Shown piece after piece: positions 1 to 11,241 of a stretch of 64,000 nucleotides of DNA (position 1 is its first letter; every line of letters starts with the position of its first letter). Source of the DNA: Undaria pinnatifida (lineage: Eukaryota; Sar; Phaeophyceae; Laminariales; Alariaceae); assembly GCA_012845835.1 (NCBI GenBank), contig JABAKD010000010.1, forward strand, positions 16,407,355 to 16,471,354, written 5' to 3'. Below the pieces are notes generated by a model. It saw only the letters and a list, made by a program, of their open reading frames with translations, was not told the origin of the DNA and ran no database searches. The position numbers and the translations under genes are program-made.

Positions 1-1263
1 GCCAAATCGACCCCACGCAACACCCACTCAAAATCGATCTCCCTCTCCGAACTCTCGACGACTTGACGTGTGACCGGCGAGAGAGAGCACCTTTTCCCTC
101 AAGTATCTTGCTCGTCAATCCAACCCCGGGCTCATCGCGATCGATTGATTCACTAGCTGCGCGTCGCTAGCCCGGCGACATTAGCCCGGCGACACACAGA
201 CATACAGACAGACAGACATACACAGATGTCACTTTTGGAATAAAAAATATATATCGACACCCTTTTCAAACTTTTTGTTTCGGTGCTTTACCCTCTACTG
301 CTGCTGTACGTGCGCGACCCAAATTAGGAAGATTATTTGAATCCCAAAATCTTATGAAAAAGCTACCAGGTATGTACCAGTAAAACATCAGCCGTCAGCA
401 CAAAATCAACTAATTGTGTTCAATTTCGGGTCGCCCGCAGTTTCTATCTCACAGCGAATGGTGGTTTTCAAACCGTACTCTCATTATTTCGCACAAACAA
501 CTTGCAACAAACAACACTACGAGGCAGCGCTGCGAAGCGTGTGATTTTTAAACGATCTTCTAAACACGTTTGTTGTGAGTTCGATGTGTTAGGGTCGATC
601 CTCACATTTGCAAGCTGCGCGATACACCGGCCGCTCGTTTTTACGGATGTGTTATCCTTCGAATACATACATACAGTAGTTGTGATTTTGGTTCGTGAAA
701 CTACTGGTCCAGACAGACAACCAAGGAACGTGGATATAGTTTGAAAATAAACGGAGGGAGGGGTTAATGGTGTTGCCGGAAAAACAAGAAACAGACTGCT
801 TAACGCTTTACTCTTAACGCCATACAACTGGAAACCCGGTTTTGAGGACAAACTACTTGGAAGTAGTAAGAATACGGGGGATGTTGGGGATCTGAAGGGG
901 TTGATAGAAATTGCTCATGTCTCCACCCAACACATGCTATCATTTTTTCACTAAGCGTCCTGAACTCAATAATGGACCATAAAAACACCGCCAAAAAATA
1001 CACCACCGGCCCTCTCATAAGAAACAGCCCCACAACAAACTGAGCCGAGAAGCATAGCCGAGAAATTGCCGGGGGGAGGGGAGTGAGAAAATCGAGCGGA
1101 GTTGTGGTGGAGCAAAAGCGTGGGGCACGTATTTTCTCGAGTACGACATTTATTAAACACGCTACAAAAAAACAAAACTTTTTCGGAGGTTTTCACGCTA
1201 AACACCACAGCAGTGCTTGGGTCTCTCTGCTATTAGCGGGACGAGGCATCGGCACGGACAATC
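1..1263. other. No gene recognised
   Basis: Mixed-composition sequence. A CAGACA short tandem near 200-225 and weak family D traces. No frame with a recognisable domain. Confidence 0.6.
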
Positions 1264-1335
1264 TGTGGGTGCTGGATGTTGATGGGGTAGAAACAATAGC
1301 TTACCAGGAAGAACACACCACACAGACACACTGAC
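1264..1335 (+). repeat. Divergent LINE family A 3'-end remnant
   Basis: GGGTGCTGGATGTTGATGGG GTAGAA...GAAGAACACACC resembles the LINE end GGGTGTGCTGGATGTCGACG AGTAGAA...GAAGAACACACA, with gaps. Old fragment. Confidence 0.5.
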
Positions 1336-1504
1336 GCTAATACGAGCAATGTCGGGGTGAAAAGAGGTTCACCTCTCAGCGATTCTACGTGGGCGTTCTA
1401 GGCGGGACTTGCCCGCGCAAAAGAAACAGCCCCGCACGAAACTTAAGCTTGGAAATTACGGGGAAATAAAGAAACTCACCCGCCGATATTTAACAAAAAT
1501 TTTT

Positions 1505-1580
1505 TAAGGACGTCAGCTGTGAGTTCGACGAATTTAGGGTCGATACTCATCTTTGCAAGCTGCGTTGTTGATATTGTGTA
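1505..1580 (+). repeat. Old MITE family D fragments near the left edge
   Basis: GTCAGCTGTGAGTTCGACGA and CTCATCTTTGCAAGCTGCG resemble the D head. A weaker copy is at 556-625 (GTTGTGAGTTCGATGTGTTA, CACATTTGCAAGCTGCG). Confidence 0.5.
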
Positions 1581-1884
1581 CGTAGGGCACACTCTTTCCC
1601 AAATTCGAAAAATGGCCGAAAAGCAATACCAGTATCAAGGGCTCCTATCAGAACGGCGGTAGTACTTGTAGCACGCTCAAACGGGCAATAACATAACGGG
1701 TGAGGCTACCGTGAGGGGTAAAGACCAGGTAAAGACAGGTATGACATTGTTATATCATACCAGGTATCATATCATATAGGACGCGAGGAGTATGTGCTCG
1801 CTATGCCGCAATCAAATTCGTATAATTCTTCTGACGTGTTCTTTATTATTGCGGACACCAGGTCGGACGGTAGAAGTGGCCATA

Positions 1885-2065
1885 GGTGCGGGGGGGGGCG
1901 GCGGGGGGGTATTCATTTATTGCTTGCCATGAGTCATTTGACCATTGACCACGTATTCCCTGTTGAGACGGAGGGGGGTGGGGGGGGGGGGGGGGGGGGG
2001 TACTCACTTGTTGCTTGCCTTAGTCATGTGACCACTGACCACGCATCCCTTTCGAGACGAGACAC
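1885..2065 (+). repeat. Poly-G tract and 95-bp tandem duplication
   Basis: Two units of a G run followed by TTGCTTGCC and TTGACCATTGACCACG / GTGACCACTGACCACG. G runs up to 20 at 1,979-2,000. Confidence 0.8.
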
Positions 2066-2883
2066 AGTAATCATTACAGAGACACCTCCAACATTTGGGC
2101 GCTCAGCACATTTCTTCTAGTTATGTATTTTGCGTATCTTGTCTCCTTTCCGTCATCTATCTCCAAGGATAGCGATCGTTTTCTCGCTACTATCTAATTA
2201 TGTACCAAACTTCTCAGACGTGTCACATCCGTCTACTTTCCTTGTCTCTCCTCCTCGTACACTTCACGTTCTCCCACAATGTGGGTTCTACTCTCGTCTG
2301 CGTTGCCACAAGGGCAGCTCTGTGCGCCTTCTTCCTCCTCTACCCGACTATTTCTACACGGGTTATCTCTATCTTTTTTCTGGCAGGTCCCGGTCCCCTA
2401 CACGAAAACGCCGTTTCACCGTTTTCGCAGCAGAGGAGGGTGAGTAATGCAGTCAGTACCATGCATGTCCGTAATCGTATGACCATAGGGAAGAGGGATG
2501 AAGGAGGGATGGAAATCATGGCTTGGCACTCCACCACACTCACCTTTCAGCTAGGCGTTCTTGGCGGGACTTCCCGAGGGCGAGATAGCAGCACGGCAGA
2601 AGACAACACGCCAGAATCCCGCACACCAGGAACACCAAGGCCAAGGTCAACAGTCCGAGGGCTATCATCGATGAACCATAGCATCACCACGCAAGCATTG
2701 ATCGCGTAGCATTGCAGCATAGCACCGCATATCGATTACATTGTCGCCAAATACACACGGGCGGAGGGGCGGGGTGAGGGGGGTGAGGTGCGGACCGATT
2801 ACTTACCACAGGACAGCAGTAGCAAACAGGCAGTACGCGTACGTATTGTGAGGCCGTACAACACCACGAGGTACCAGGTACAT

Positions 2884-2950
2884 ATATGAGCCTGTCCTGT
2901 GACCACGGACTTGATTATGCGATTTGATGCAAGAACAACATTACCAGGTA
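2884..2950 (+). repeat. Family B 3'-end fragment
   Basis: GAGCCTGTCCTGTGACCACG GACTTGATTATGCGA...CAAGAACAAC matches the B 3' end. The upstream body is missing. Confidence 0.7.
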
Positions 2951-2961
2951 CAAAAAAATAA

Positions 2962-3325
2962 AAATACACTCCAGCTGTGATGAGATCGAAGCCTTTGTCG
3001 AAACTCATCTGTGCAAGCTGTGCGTGATACTCCGATACCACAGACACATTTTTGTAAAATAAAATTACGCTCCAGCTGTGAGATCGAAAATTTTGGTCGA
3101 AACTCATCTTTGCAAGCTGTGTGTGATACTCCGATCGCGTATTTTACTGGGTGTGTGTCCTCATTAACGATATAGGTCGGCGACTCCCCTTGGCACTAAA
3201 AGACAGTGTAGCCTGTACGCCAACAGGGTGATGTTCGTCAGTCTGTGCTAGGAAATTATAAAAACCGTTTTCGAGGGGGACAAAACCTGACAGCTGTGGA
3301 AGGAAAATGCATCAGTTTATCAAGT
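2962..3325 (+). mobile_element. MITE family D with duplicated head
   Basis: The head (CTCCAGCTGTGA.GAGATCGA to GATACTCCGAT) occurs twice (2,968-3,037 and 3,071-3,140), then the full body to GACAGCTGTGGAAGGAAAAT. Confidence 0.75.
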
Positions 3326-5890
3326 GCATGCTGTCAGTCGTACAACCAGTGAGGAGAGGGCGGAGTGTACGAAGGGGTGGGGTGGGGGGTTCGGGGGACG
3401 GGGGGGGGAGGGGAATGAATTGGAGCTACTGCACGGATGGCTAGAAATATAATGAGGTGATATCAACTGTCTGGTAGTGTTTATTACTCTAGTCTATACC
3501 AATACCAAGGTCAACAACAGTCCTCAAGTCTGTAAGCGGTCAGTCACCATTGAGCCCGATCACGACACCATGCAAAGACCACAACATCGAGATCAAGCAT
3601 GCATTCAATTGCGTAGCATAGCAACCCATCGCGGGTCGATCGCATTGCCAGCAACTTCAATTCACCATCACGGTCGGCGGGGGCGCGGGGGGGCGGGGGC
3701 GGGGAGCGGGGGGGGAAGGTGCGGGTCGATTTCTTGTTCGAAAACGAGTGGCATCACACGATCACACCAACGTGTTGACAAAATAATGGAACCTGTACAG
3801 CAGGTAGTACAATACAACAGCAGTAGTATTAGTAGTACAGTCGGTAGTACAAAAAAGCAAGACAAGATAACAACGCCGACCTATCGCACGGTCAGATGTG
3901 TACCATGACTGCTGCCGTTTTGCCAGAGGGAAAAAAATACGCGTACCAAAACAGGCACTAACTGCTGTGACACGGGAAGGGGAACCAGGTCTAAGATACG
4001 GGCATCATTCACGACGGGCACGTGCTATGATGATATTCAGTCGGATACAAAGAAAGCAAAGAAGAGCTGTTGTGCGTTATACTGGTAGTCGAAAGCCACC
4101 AAGGAGTGTAGAGCCAGCTTCCTACTTTATACCCGTGGTATGATACTCTGTTGCTAAAATTCTGCAATTAAAGTACGTCATCTGTGAGAAAAGGCAAGGT
4201 CGACACCACGAGGGCTGCATGCTTTTACTGCTTGCTGCATGCTTTTACTGCTGCATGTTTTTACACTATAAAAAAAGTACCTCGCATCTGAGCGTGTAAG
4301 TAGCGCGTCAAGTGCATACCGGTACTCGTCGCGATCCGCAAACGGAACCAGGTACCATACCTGGTCCACAAGTGCCCACCTACCATATGCACTTCGCAGT
4401 TCGGCAGATATATCTGAAACAGCTGACAGGGCAATGAACATGAGAATGCGACCGGGTGCTTGATCATGAGGGACGGTGCACATGTCGCTCCACAGTCAGG
4501 CCTCAACGACAAAAGCAAAATAAACTAAAGCCACGCAGCAAGCGTCCGCGTACAACTAGCAATACCAACAGCAACACAAGCACCAGCAGCACCAGCAGCA
4601 GCACCTCCCGCAATGCCATCCGATTAAACTCTGAAAGCATCACGTGCCAGGCCAACGCTCACCGAAATTTCAATTTCGAGCATTTTGGTGACAATCTATA
4701 CTGGCACCAAGTATAAAGCCAATCCCAGAAGGAGCAACAACGTGCCAGACAAAAGTATACCATGTACACCACAGACCGGACTTGACCCTCGTTAGTGCGG
4801 TTCCTTGCCGGATGACAGTGACAGCACTAAATAGGAATAAAACATATGTAGTAGCCATTTAAAGTGGGGTATAACCGCATTAACATGGTACCCCCAAACC
4901 AAATGGTACCGCACTCAGCCGGGACCACGACTACCTCTACGAAAAAAAGAAGACAGCAGCACTTGTACGTGTGCACACAGGTCAGCTCTATGCGAAACCC
5001 CGAGCGCCCAGGCTCCGCTCCCCTACTGCGGACGATACTCACTGTATGACGAGTCCGTGGTGTCGAAGTCGTTCTCCCTCATCCCTGCTAATAGGTCGTG
5101 GTTAGCTTCTACCGAAGACCCCGGGGTGAAGGTAGACGGGACATAGTCGCTGGAGAAGACTGAGATACTTTCCCACCAATCTCCGCCTGTTGCTGAGGTA
5201 GACATGGCTTTTCTCCTTTCAACGGTGCAAGTCTAGCTACAAAATAGCAGCGCCTCCACCAACTAACTACCTGCGAGAACTAGCTGCTGCAGTAGCAGGT
5301 AGACGAACAAGCTATACAACTATGCCCTGCTCTTCGCGTAAGATATCGCACTCGCTCCGTCCCAGGGAGAAAGCTGCTGGGGATTGGCTTGCGGGGCTCG
5401 CGGTGGGACGGATGCTTTCGTTGGGTAGACTGGTGTCCTACGTTGTAAATGCCTGCTGCGGAGTTGTTTCAGTACAGAAATGTTTTCAGTAGAATTTTCA
5501 GATTTTTTTGTTCAAAATCGCAAAAATGAGCGAAAAATCATCGTAAAAAGTTCTTTATTTTCAGACATTTTTTGCCGTCGTGGACCGTTCCCGAAGCATG
5601 GAAATTTCTCGGATATGTACTTTAGATCGCCCACAGGGTTGGACAGTTGGAATTGATCGGCCAGTTAGGTCTGTTCGGTTAAACTGCACTCCGTTTTAAG
5701 CCGCCCTCGCCAAGATCAAGATATTTTACTGGTAAAAAAGGCGAAAGGTACTGGTACTGGTCCCAGGTCCCAGACAGTCGTCGTACTTCGTACTGATGCA
5801 TTTTTGGTGATGAGGGCAGTGCAGCTGAGAGCCAGACACAACAGCACCATCATCAGCACAAAGGGCACAGCTGCCATGCATGATCTTCGT
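3326..5890. other. No gene recognised
   Basis: Contains a G-rich patch (3,380-3,415 and 3,680-3,722), a 21-bp duplication GCTGCATGCTTTTACTGCT at 4,216-4,260, and AGC/ACC-rich microsatellite at 4,570-4,610. Frames on both strands are short and unlike known proteins. Confidence 0.6.
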
Positions 5891-6016
5891 TTCTTTTCAG
5901 TGTTTCTTTTTTCCCAATTGACTCACGTCTGTCGTGCGTATGCGTAGTGATAGGTTGCAATATGTACGTGGTAGTCTTTCGTGGGTGGCAAGCGGTAATA
6001 AGTCGGTTTTTCCAGG

Positions 6017-6368
6017 GCTCCCGTGAAATTGCACGTACGTGCAAGGTTTTCAAGATTTTCACGGAAATCCAATAGTGATTTTGATTTTATGTATGGCGGC
6101 TCCCTATGTGCAGGTCCGCACAAAACGACGGTTACGCTGCCCAGACCAACCCGACCCCAGACCCGACCCTAACTCTAACTCTAACCCTAAACCTAACCCT
6201 AACCCTAACCCTAACCCTAACCCTAACCCTAACCCTAACCCTAACCCTAACCCCAACCCAACCCTTTGGGGGGCTCTCGGTCTGCTCTCGAGGTCGGCAG
6301 GGGCTGTACTGAGTTTACGTGCAATTCTAAAAACCTTGCACGTACGTGCAATTAAACGCCTATGGTGT
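6017..6368. mobile_element. TIR-like element with telomeric repeats, inserted in element B
   Basis: Bounded by a 10-bp direct repeat TTTTTCCAGG (6,007-6,016 and 6,369-6,378). The uninterrupted B copy at 16.27 kb has a single TTTCTCCAGG there. Inverted internal ends AATTGCACGTACGTGCAAGG with TTTTCAAGA/TTTTTAGAA. A 9-10 bp duplication is Mutator-like. The middle holds about 85 bp of CCCTAA repeats. Confidence 0.75.
6168..6256 (+). repeat. Interstitial telomere-like repeat (CCCTAA)n
   Basis: About nine perfect CCCTAA units flanked by variants (CTCTAA, CCCTAAA, CCCCAA). This is the G-rich TTAGGG type on the minus strand. A second tiny block, CTAACCCTAACCCTGACG, is at 28,187-28,204. Confidence 0.92.
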
Positions 6369-6625
6369 TTTTTCCAGGCGCGAGTAGTGAGACGTATACA
6401 CCAGTATGGACCTGGCACATGGTAGGCTGACTCCCGATTTCCCTCTCATACGTACGTTTCTGGTGGAGGCATGGATTGCGTCAGCTGTGATATATGCGTG
6501 TACCACCTTTGGTTTGTTTTGTGTTATTTCCCTGGCGTATTTCTCAGCTCCAGAGTGACTGGAGCCTGTCCTGTAACCACGGACTTGATTATTATGCGAG
6601 TTAATGTGAGAACAATAACAACAGC

Positions 6626-7479
6626 AGCATGCGTGCGTTGCTGCTGCTGCTGTTGTAGCTGTCGCAGCAACGCAGCAGTTCTCAGTTACCTCTCCGCGAT
6701 CAGTTCAGTTAGTTGCTACCAGGTATTAAACACTACCAGTAGGCTACTACTATTAACAATACTACTGCGGTCTGCTGCAGCAGCAGCAGTCGAGGAGCAG
6801 TCCATTATTTTTTCCAACAATAACAACTAACTACAGCAGAGCAGTACACACGGACAAAGACCACACCACCCACCCATGTTTTGGATCCGTGTACCATGTA
6901 CCCTCACCGCGAGTAAGATATTATCTCGATGGGGTGGTCGAATAGTGTAGCTCTCGCTACGTGCAGGAACTCGCGCTGGGAGATGCGTGTAACTGCTGCC
7001 GTCAACTATCTTTCTGTGTGCGCTGGAGGAAGTAAACAAAGCAGTCACTACTATCTGGCATACGCCGCTTGCGAAGCGGAGCCCTTGTAGTATCACACCA
7101 CCCAACGAAAACACAAAACACCACCAGATCTGGGGTGGGGACACAAAAACCGGCATGTGAAAACCAATGCACAAAAATGGACATATAATACGAGTACACG
7201 GCACACATCGATTTTGATATGATCCCCGAACCAGCCGATCGATCCACCGGCCACCGCTATAATACGCGCAAAATAAACCCCACCACAACATGAAATCATT
7301 AGACTAGTCGGCGAGAGTGCACTCCTGGCTATCGCGTGGTACGGCTTACCGCTGCAGCAGCTGTGTCTACACCTTTTCTAACAGTGTACCATTTTTCTAG
7401 CCGCGCTGTGTGCACTTGGCGCGCACACACAGGGGTGACCGTCGTCTGTCATAAAACATGTCCCAGAAACGTCCATCGA
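6626..7479. other. No gene recognised
   Basis: A CTG/CAG-rich stretch 6,640-6,800. No domain recognised on either strand, although the minus strand is open for 154 codons (6,827-7,291) with no family resemblance. Confidence 0.55.
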
Positions 7480-8470
7480 TCGGCTCATCGGCTCGATGAT
7501 GGGATCGACGATGCGCTTCGCCCGCTCATCATGTTCTTGTGCCACACCACCGAGCATCTAGCAATAACAATATAACGAACGGCCATATCATTATACTACT
7601 GCCTGCTGTGTCACTCCAACCAGCCAGACTTGTTGTGCTCCGAGCACAAGTGGCCGTCCCAAAAACAGAGCCAAAAGCACGGACGCCTTGTCTTCTGAGC
7701 AAAGACAGGTGGTGTGTGTGGGTGTCTAACTGTCCCCAAAAGATCTCGCCTCGATGATGGGGTCGACGATGCGTTTCGACCGACCATGTTGTGCTCCCCG
7801 CCCATGGTACATTCGTGTAGGGAGATGTCTTTCGCCTGTGCCTTTTTTCGTAAACTGTTGATACTACTTGTATAGTCTTCTAGTCTAATGACCATAAAAC
7901 ACTATTAATACACTAGTAGTCTAGACTACACCCAGGTGGATATTCATAATAATAATAGCAGTACCTGCTGCTGCCACAGTGACACTCCAACCGGCCCGCA
8001 TTATGTTCTGAACGCAGGTCACAGTCCCAACGAATATCGATCCCGTGTGCTCTAGGCACAGACAGATAATAAGCAACGGTGACTGTCCCGAAAACATGGA
8101 CTGGGCGACGAGATCGACTACGCGTTTCGTCCGACTATAAGATATTATTAGACTATTATGCCACCGCCGAATATTGTGAAACGGCTATTATTATTGTGTA
8201 GTCTAAAGGCCATGACACTGCTGCTACTATATAGTCTAGTCTACTGCTGTGACACTCCAACCGGCCCCCGTTATTTTTGTGCTCTGAACGCAGGTGACAG
8301 GCCCCAGAAGCGCCAGTGCCTTTTGTGTCCTGAGCACAGTTAGTTGACTGTCCCAGGAACATCGGCCTTGTTGCGCTCTAAGCACAGGTAGGTGAGTGAC
8401 TGTCCCAAAAACACCGCGGCCCGACGATGAGATCGACGACGCTTTTCGCCTGACAACATGTTGTATGCGA
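7480..8470 (+). repeat. Degenerate long-period tandem array
   Basis: The core GATGRGATCGACKAYGCGYTTCGNCCG appears near 7,490, 7,752, 8,105 and 8,422 (spacings roughly 260-360 bp). The companion motif CACTCCAACCGGCC appears at 7,611, 7,982 and 8,251, and CTGTCCCRAAAACA at four sites. Four decayed units of the same sequence. No coding evident. Confidence 0.7.
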
Positions 8471-9259
8471 TATGTGCCCTTATAACCGACTGCAATGTAA
8501 CGAACTCTAATCGCTCGCGCCCACCACATCCTACCTTGCCATCACCACCACACCACATACTACCATGATGAGGACCACACGTACATTGTGTGTGCTATAT
8601 GTCAGTCCAACCGGTCCGTCCGATCTGGTCACTTCTCCTCTCCCCTCGTGTTATGAATAGACCTACGCTCTACGACAGTGGGGATGTAAAATGATGTAGT
8701 CTGTCCCCCTGTTTCACTGGGGAGTTTGATATTGAGAAACTATAATCCACTTCTCAGGTGGCCGACCGATGACGGTCTTCAGGGGTTTCTCACAGAGTCG
8801 TTGCGAGACGAACTCGAGCATCACACATGGTGTAGAAGATACACATTTCCGGTTGAACAGGAGCGCTCGATGGCCCAACTATACAGCTTATTGGCCGATG
8901 AACGGGAAGACGCTCAGATGCGGTTGAGAAGAGTGAGAGGGGGGGGGGTCCATCTACTTCCTCGACGTCGAGAAAGCTGCTAGGTTCTAAAACCCTATTC
9001 GACCGGCGTCCAGATGTCAGCCATGCTCCAGAAGCCCCTAGTCTATAGACCGTGTTACAGGACTGCCAGAAACCGTCGAATAGTCCCAAAACGCGATCGA
9101 CCGAGAACCCTCATTCTAGAACGCGAACTACGAGCACAGGGGACAACAATCCCTCCAGTGAACAGCAGCCACTACACTACTACTGTTGTGTTCGTGCAGC
9201 ATAACCTTGTACCTGGTATCTGGTAGCATTAGCCGATACTCATTGAGTCACTATTAATA
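8471..9259. other. No gene recognised
   Basis: An 85-codon frame (8,726-8,983) reads RDELEHHTWCRRYTFPVEQE but matches nothing I know. A G8 run is at 8,940. Otherwise unremarkable. Confidence 0.5.
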
Positions 9260-9465
9260 CCACCACAGTGACTGTGTTTCTCACGGGCAAAAATACTCTG
9301 AAGTGTAGTAGGCGATTTGTTTGGCCCAGCGTAGCTTACCCTCTTCCATCGCGGATTCCTGTCGCACCATTAAAACAGAACGAAAGCTTAAGGCCAAAAT
9401 AATGAGCAGGGGAGGGGGTCACTCGCGTGAGTGACTCCCCGAGCCATTGGTAAGGAAGGCTCCCA
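9260..9465 (+). repeat. Repeat family P, copy 1
   Basis: GTAGCTTACC...CGCGGATTCCTGT and GTCACTCGCGTGAGTGACTC CCCGAGCCA recur at 19,940-20,130. Confidence 0.55.
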
Positions 9466-9944
9466 AAAAGTGACGCCGCTACCGCACGCCGCTTTGTTTC
9501 GTTGTTACTGGAAGTGTATTGATATACTCGGGGCATGGTACCCGCATTCGACGAGGTGCGCCCGCGACACCAGTCCTTTCTTTCTTTTGGCTTTAATAAC
9601 AGCAGTATATAATCAGGTACTTCGGTATACTTCACGGAGCACACCCACTCTTCGTGGTGCCAGTTGATAGTTGCGTGAACTCTACAGTAGTAAATATTGG
9701 GCACATTATATACTATACCTGGTCTGTATAGAAGTAGTCCTCCTCCCCCGTCGAGCGAGTTGTTATGGTACGAGAAGACATGCGAATAGATTGATCGAGA
9801 ACCGAAGCGTTCACGTCCCGATACAGTAACAACCAACAACAGGGAAAGCAAGAAAGGCAACAATTAATAACGAATATGTCTTACATCACATTGTGCCGAC
9901 AGTGCTCCACAATATTACGGTACCTCCCGCAGTCGAGCGCACAG

Positions 9945-10142
9945 GAATCCCCCCCCTCGCCCCCCCTCCCCCCCCTCCCTCCATCCTCCCCCTCCCCCCC
10001 TCCCCCCCTCCCCCCCTCCCCCCCCTCCCCGCCCTCCCCCCGTCCTACCGCCATCCTCCCCCCCCCCCCCCTGCCGTTCCTCTCCCCGTCCCCCCCTCTC
10101 CCCCCCTCCTATTCTCCCCCCGTCCCCCCCCTTCCCCCTCCA
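9945..10142 (+). repeat. C-rich polypyrimidine tract (about 200 bp)
   Basis: Almost only C with CT steps, CCCCCTCCC-like units. G-quadruplex capable on the minus strand. Abuts the LTR fragment at 10.16 kb. Frames through it are compositional artefacts. Confidence 0.9.
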
Positions 10143-10159
10143 GGCGTGTTATGTACCCT

Positions 10160-10352
10160 TTTTCCCGTCTTCTGTTCTTCGTTTGAGGTTTTCTGCCGTA
10201 GCATTTTCCGTGAGGCTTCGTAGCCTCGCAGGGTAGAGGTGCGGGAGTAGGCTGTGAAGAGCCGCATCTTCGAGTCATGTTCTAGACCGTGGAACCGGTG
10301 CTTCCCCGAATCTTCCATATTTTTGCATATACGGTTCATCAGGGTGGGCTAG
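10160..10352 (+). mobile_element. 3' internal fragment of an LTR retrotransposon
   Basis: Shares over 100 ungapped bases with the complement of 25,509-25,640: GCCGCATCTTCGAGTCATG and ATATTTTTGCATATACGGTT versus their counterparts. Ends in the purine-rich CAGGGTGGGCTAG before the LTR. No 5' LTR is visible to the left, where a C-rich tract begins. Confidence 0.7.
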
Positions 10353-10632
10353 TGTTATGATATTCCACTGGGAGCCTAACAAGGCGTAAGATATGGGATA
10401 CGGTTGGATATAAAGGGTTTCACATGCCTTTGAATGCATGTGCGTATAGGAAAAAAGGGGATGATGCTTTTGCCTCGCGGAATTGAACGCTATTATTCGG
10501 TTCGTCCGTGGCGAGTGTGGGACTAATACAAGAGCTTATCTAGTACACGTGAGTGACCAACGTGGAATCTGCCTAGCAGAGGAACCTGCAAAGGGTGGCC
10601 TGCGTCTGAAACATCCCCTTAATCTTATTATA
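10353..10632 (+). mobile_element. Family F LTR, probably a 3' LTR
   Basis: 280 bp, same family as 33,657-33,937. Directly preceded by CAGGGTGGGCTAG, the polypurine-like motif that also abuts the 3' LTR of the 25-kb element. Includes TATAAAGGG near 10,412, a possible promoter TATA box. Confidence 0.7.
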
Positions 10633-11114
10633 CCCCCCCCCTCAACCGCCCCGTCTCCCGCCTCCCCCCCCCCCTCTCTCCCACCGTGAGTAGTAAGCAT
10701 GGACTCTACACAGCGTTTGTTGGTATATTATGTCAAGAATGCGTCTCGGTTACAGTAAAAAACTCCCTACTATAGGTAGTAGTGCGTACGTACCAGATAC
10801 CACGTATCAAACACTTGGAACCCAGGGACCACCCCCCTACGACAACGACACGAGTAGAGTGCGGTTAATAGAAAAAAAAACGTCCATGAAGAGCGCGCGG
10901 CTATTCTGCGCGAGCACCGTCGTGCTGGGCGTGGTTGTCATGAAAAGCTCCCCCCATTAGCCCCCCCCCGAGACGCGCGCGCCACGACAGAGATATCGCA
11001 GTGTGTATCACAATGTGAAGGGCATACCAGGTAGTATAGACTGCTATACGTAGGTGGGGAATACATAGTCTAGATAGATTCGGTATGAAACCATGGGTCA
11101 TGGGCAGTATAGGG

Positions 11115-11200
11115 TCACGAGTCATCCCACGGTACGACTGCGCACAATTGGGGCCAAACGAGTCCTTTGACCGGTTGAGCTCCTCAATAATAGTAGTGTG
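11115..11200. repeat. Single end of a family H-like TIR element
   Basis: GAGTCATCCCACGGTACG followed by CTGCGCACAATTGGGGCCAA and CCTTTGACCGGTTGAGCTCC resembles the family H terminus and its internal GACCGGTAGTTGC motif. No matching opposite end within 400 bp. Confidence 0.5.
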
Positions 11201-11241
11201 GAACGATCGAGGTGAATATGAACATTTTAGACGCATACATG

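Larger units (their letters stand above)
5895..6625 (+). mobile_element. Retroposon family B, with a 352-bp insertion
   Basis: Left part CCAATTGACTCACG...TGTCGTGCGTATGCGTAGTG and right part GAGTAGTGAGACGTAT to GAGAACAATAACAACAGC match the second B copy (16,170-16,292 plus 18,567-18,806). The 3' end is an AAC-type tail after TGTAACCACGGACTTGATT. No coding seen. It is likely a non-LTR retroposon or SINE. Confidence 0.75.

Noticed and set aside
6168-6256. Chromosome end
   Set aside because: The telomeric repeats are short, internal and enclosed in a small insertion with ordinary sequence on both sides.
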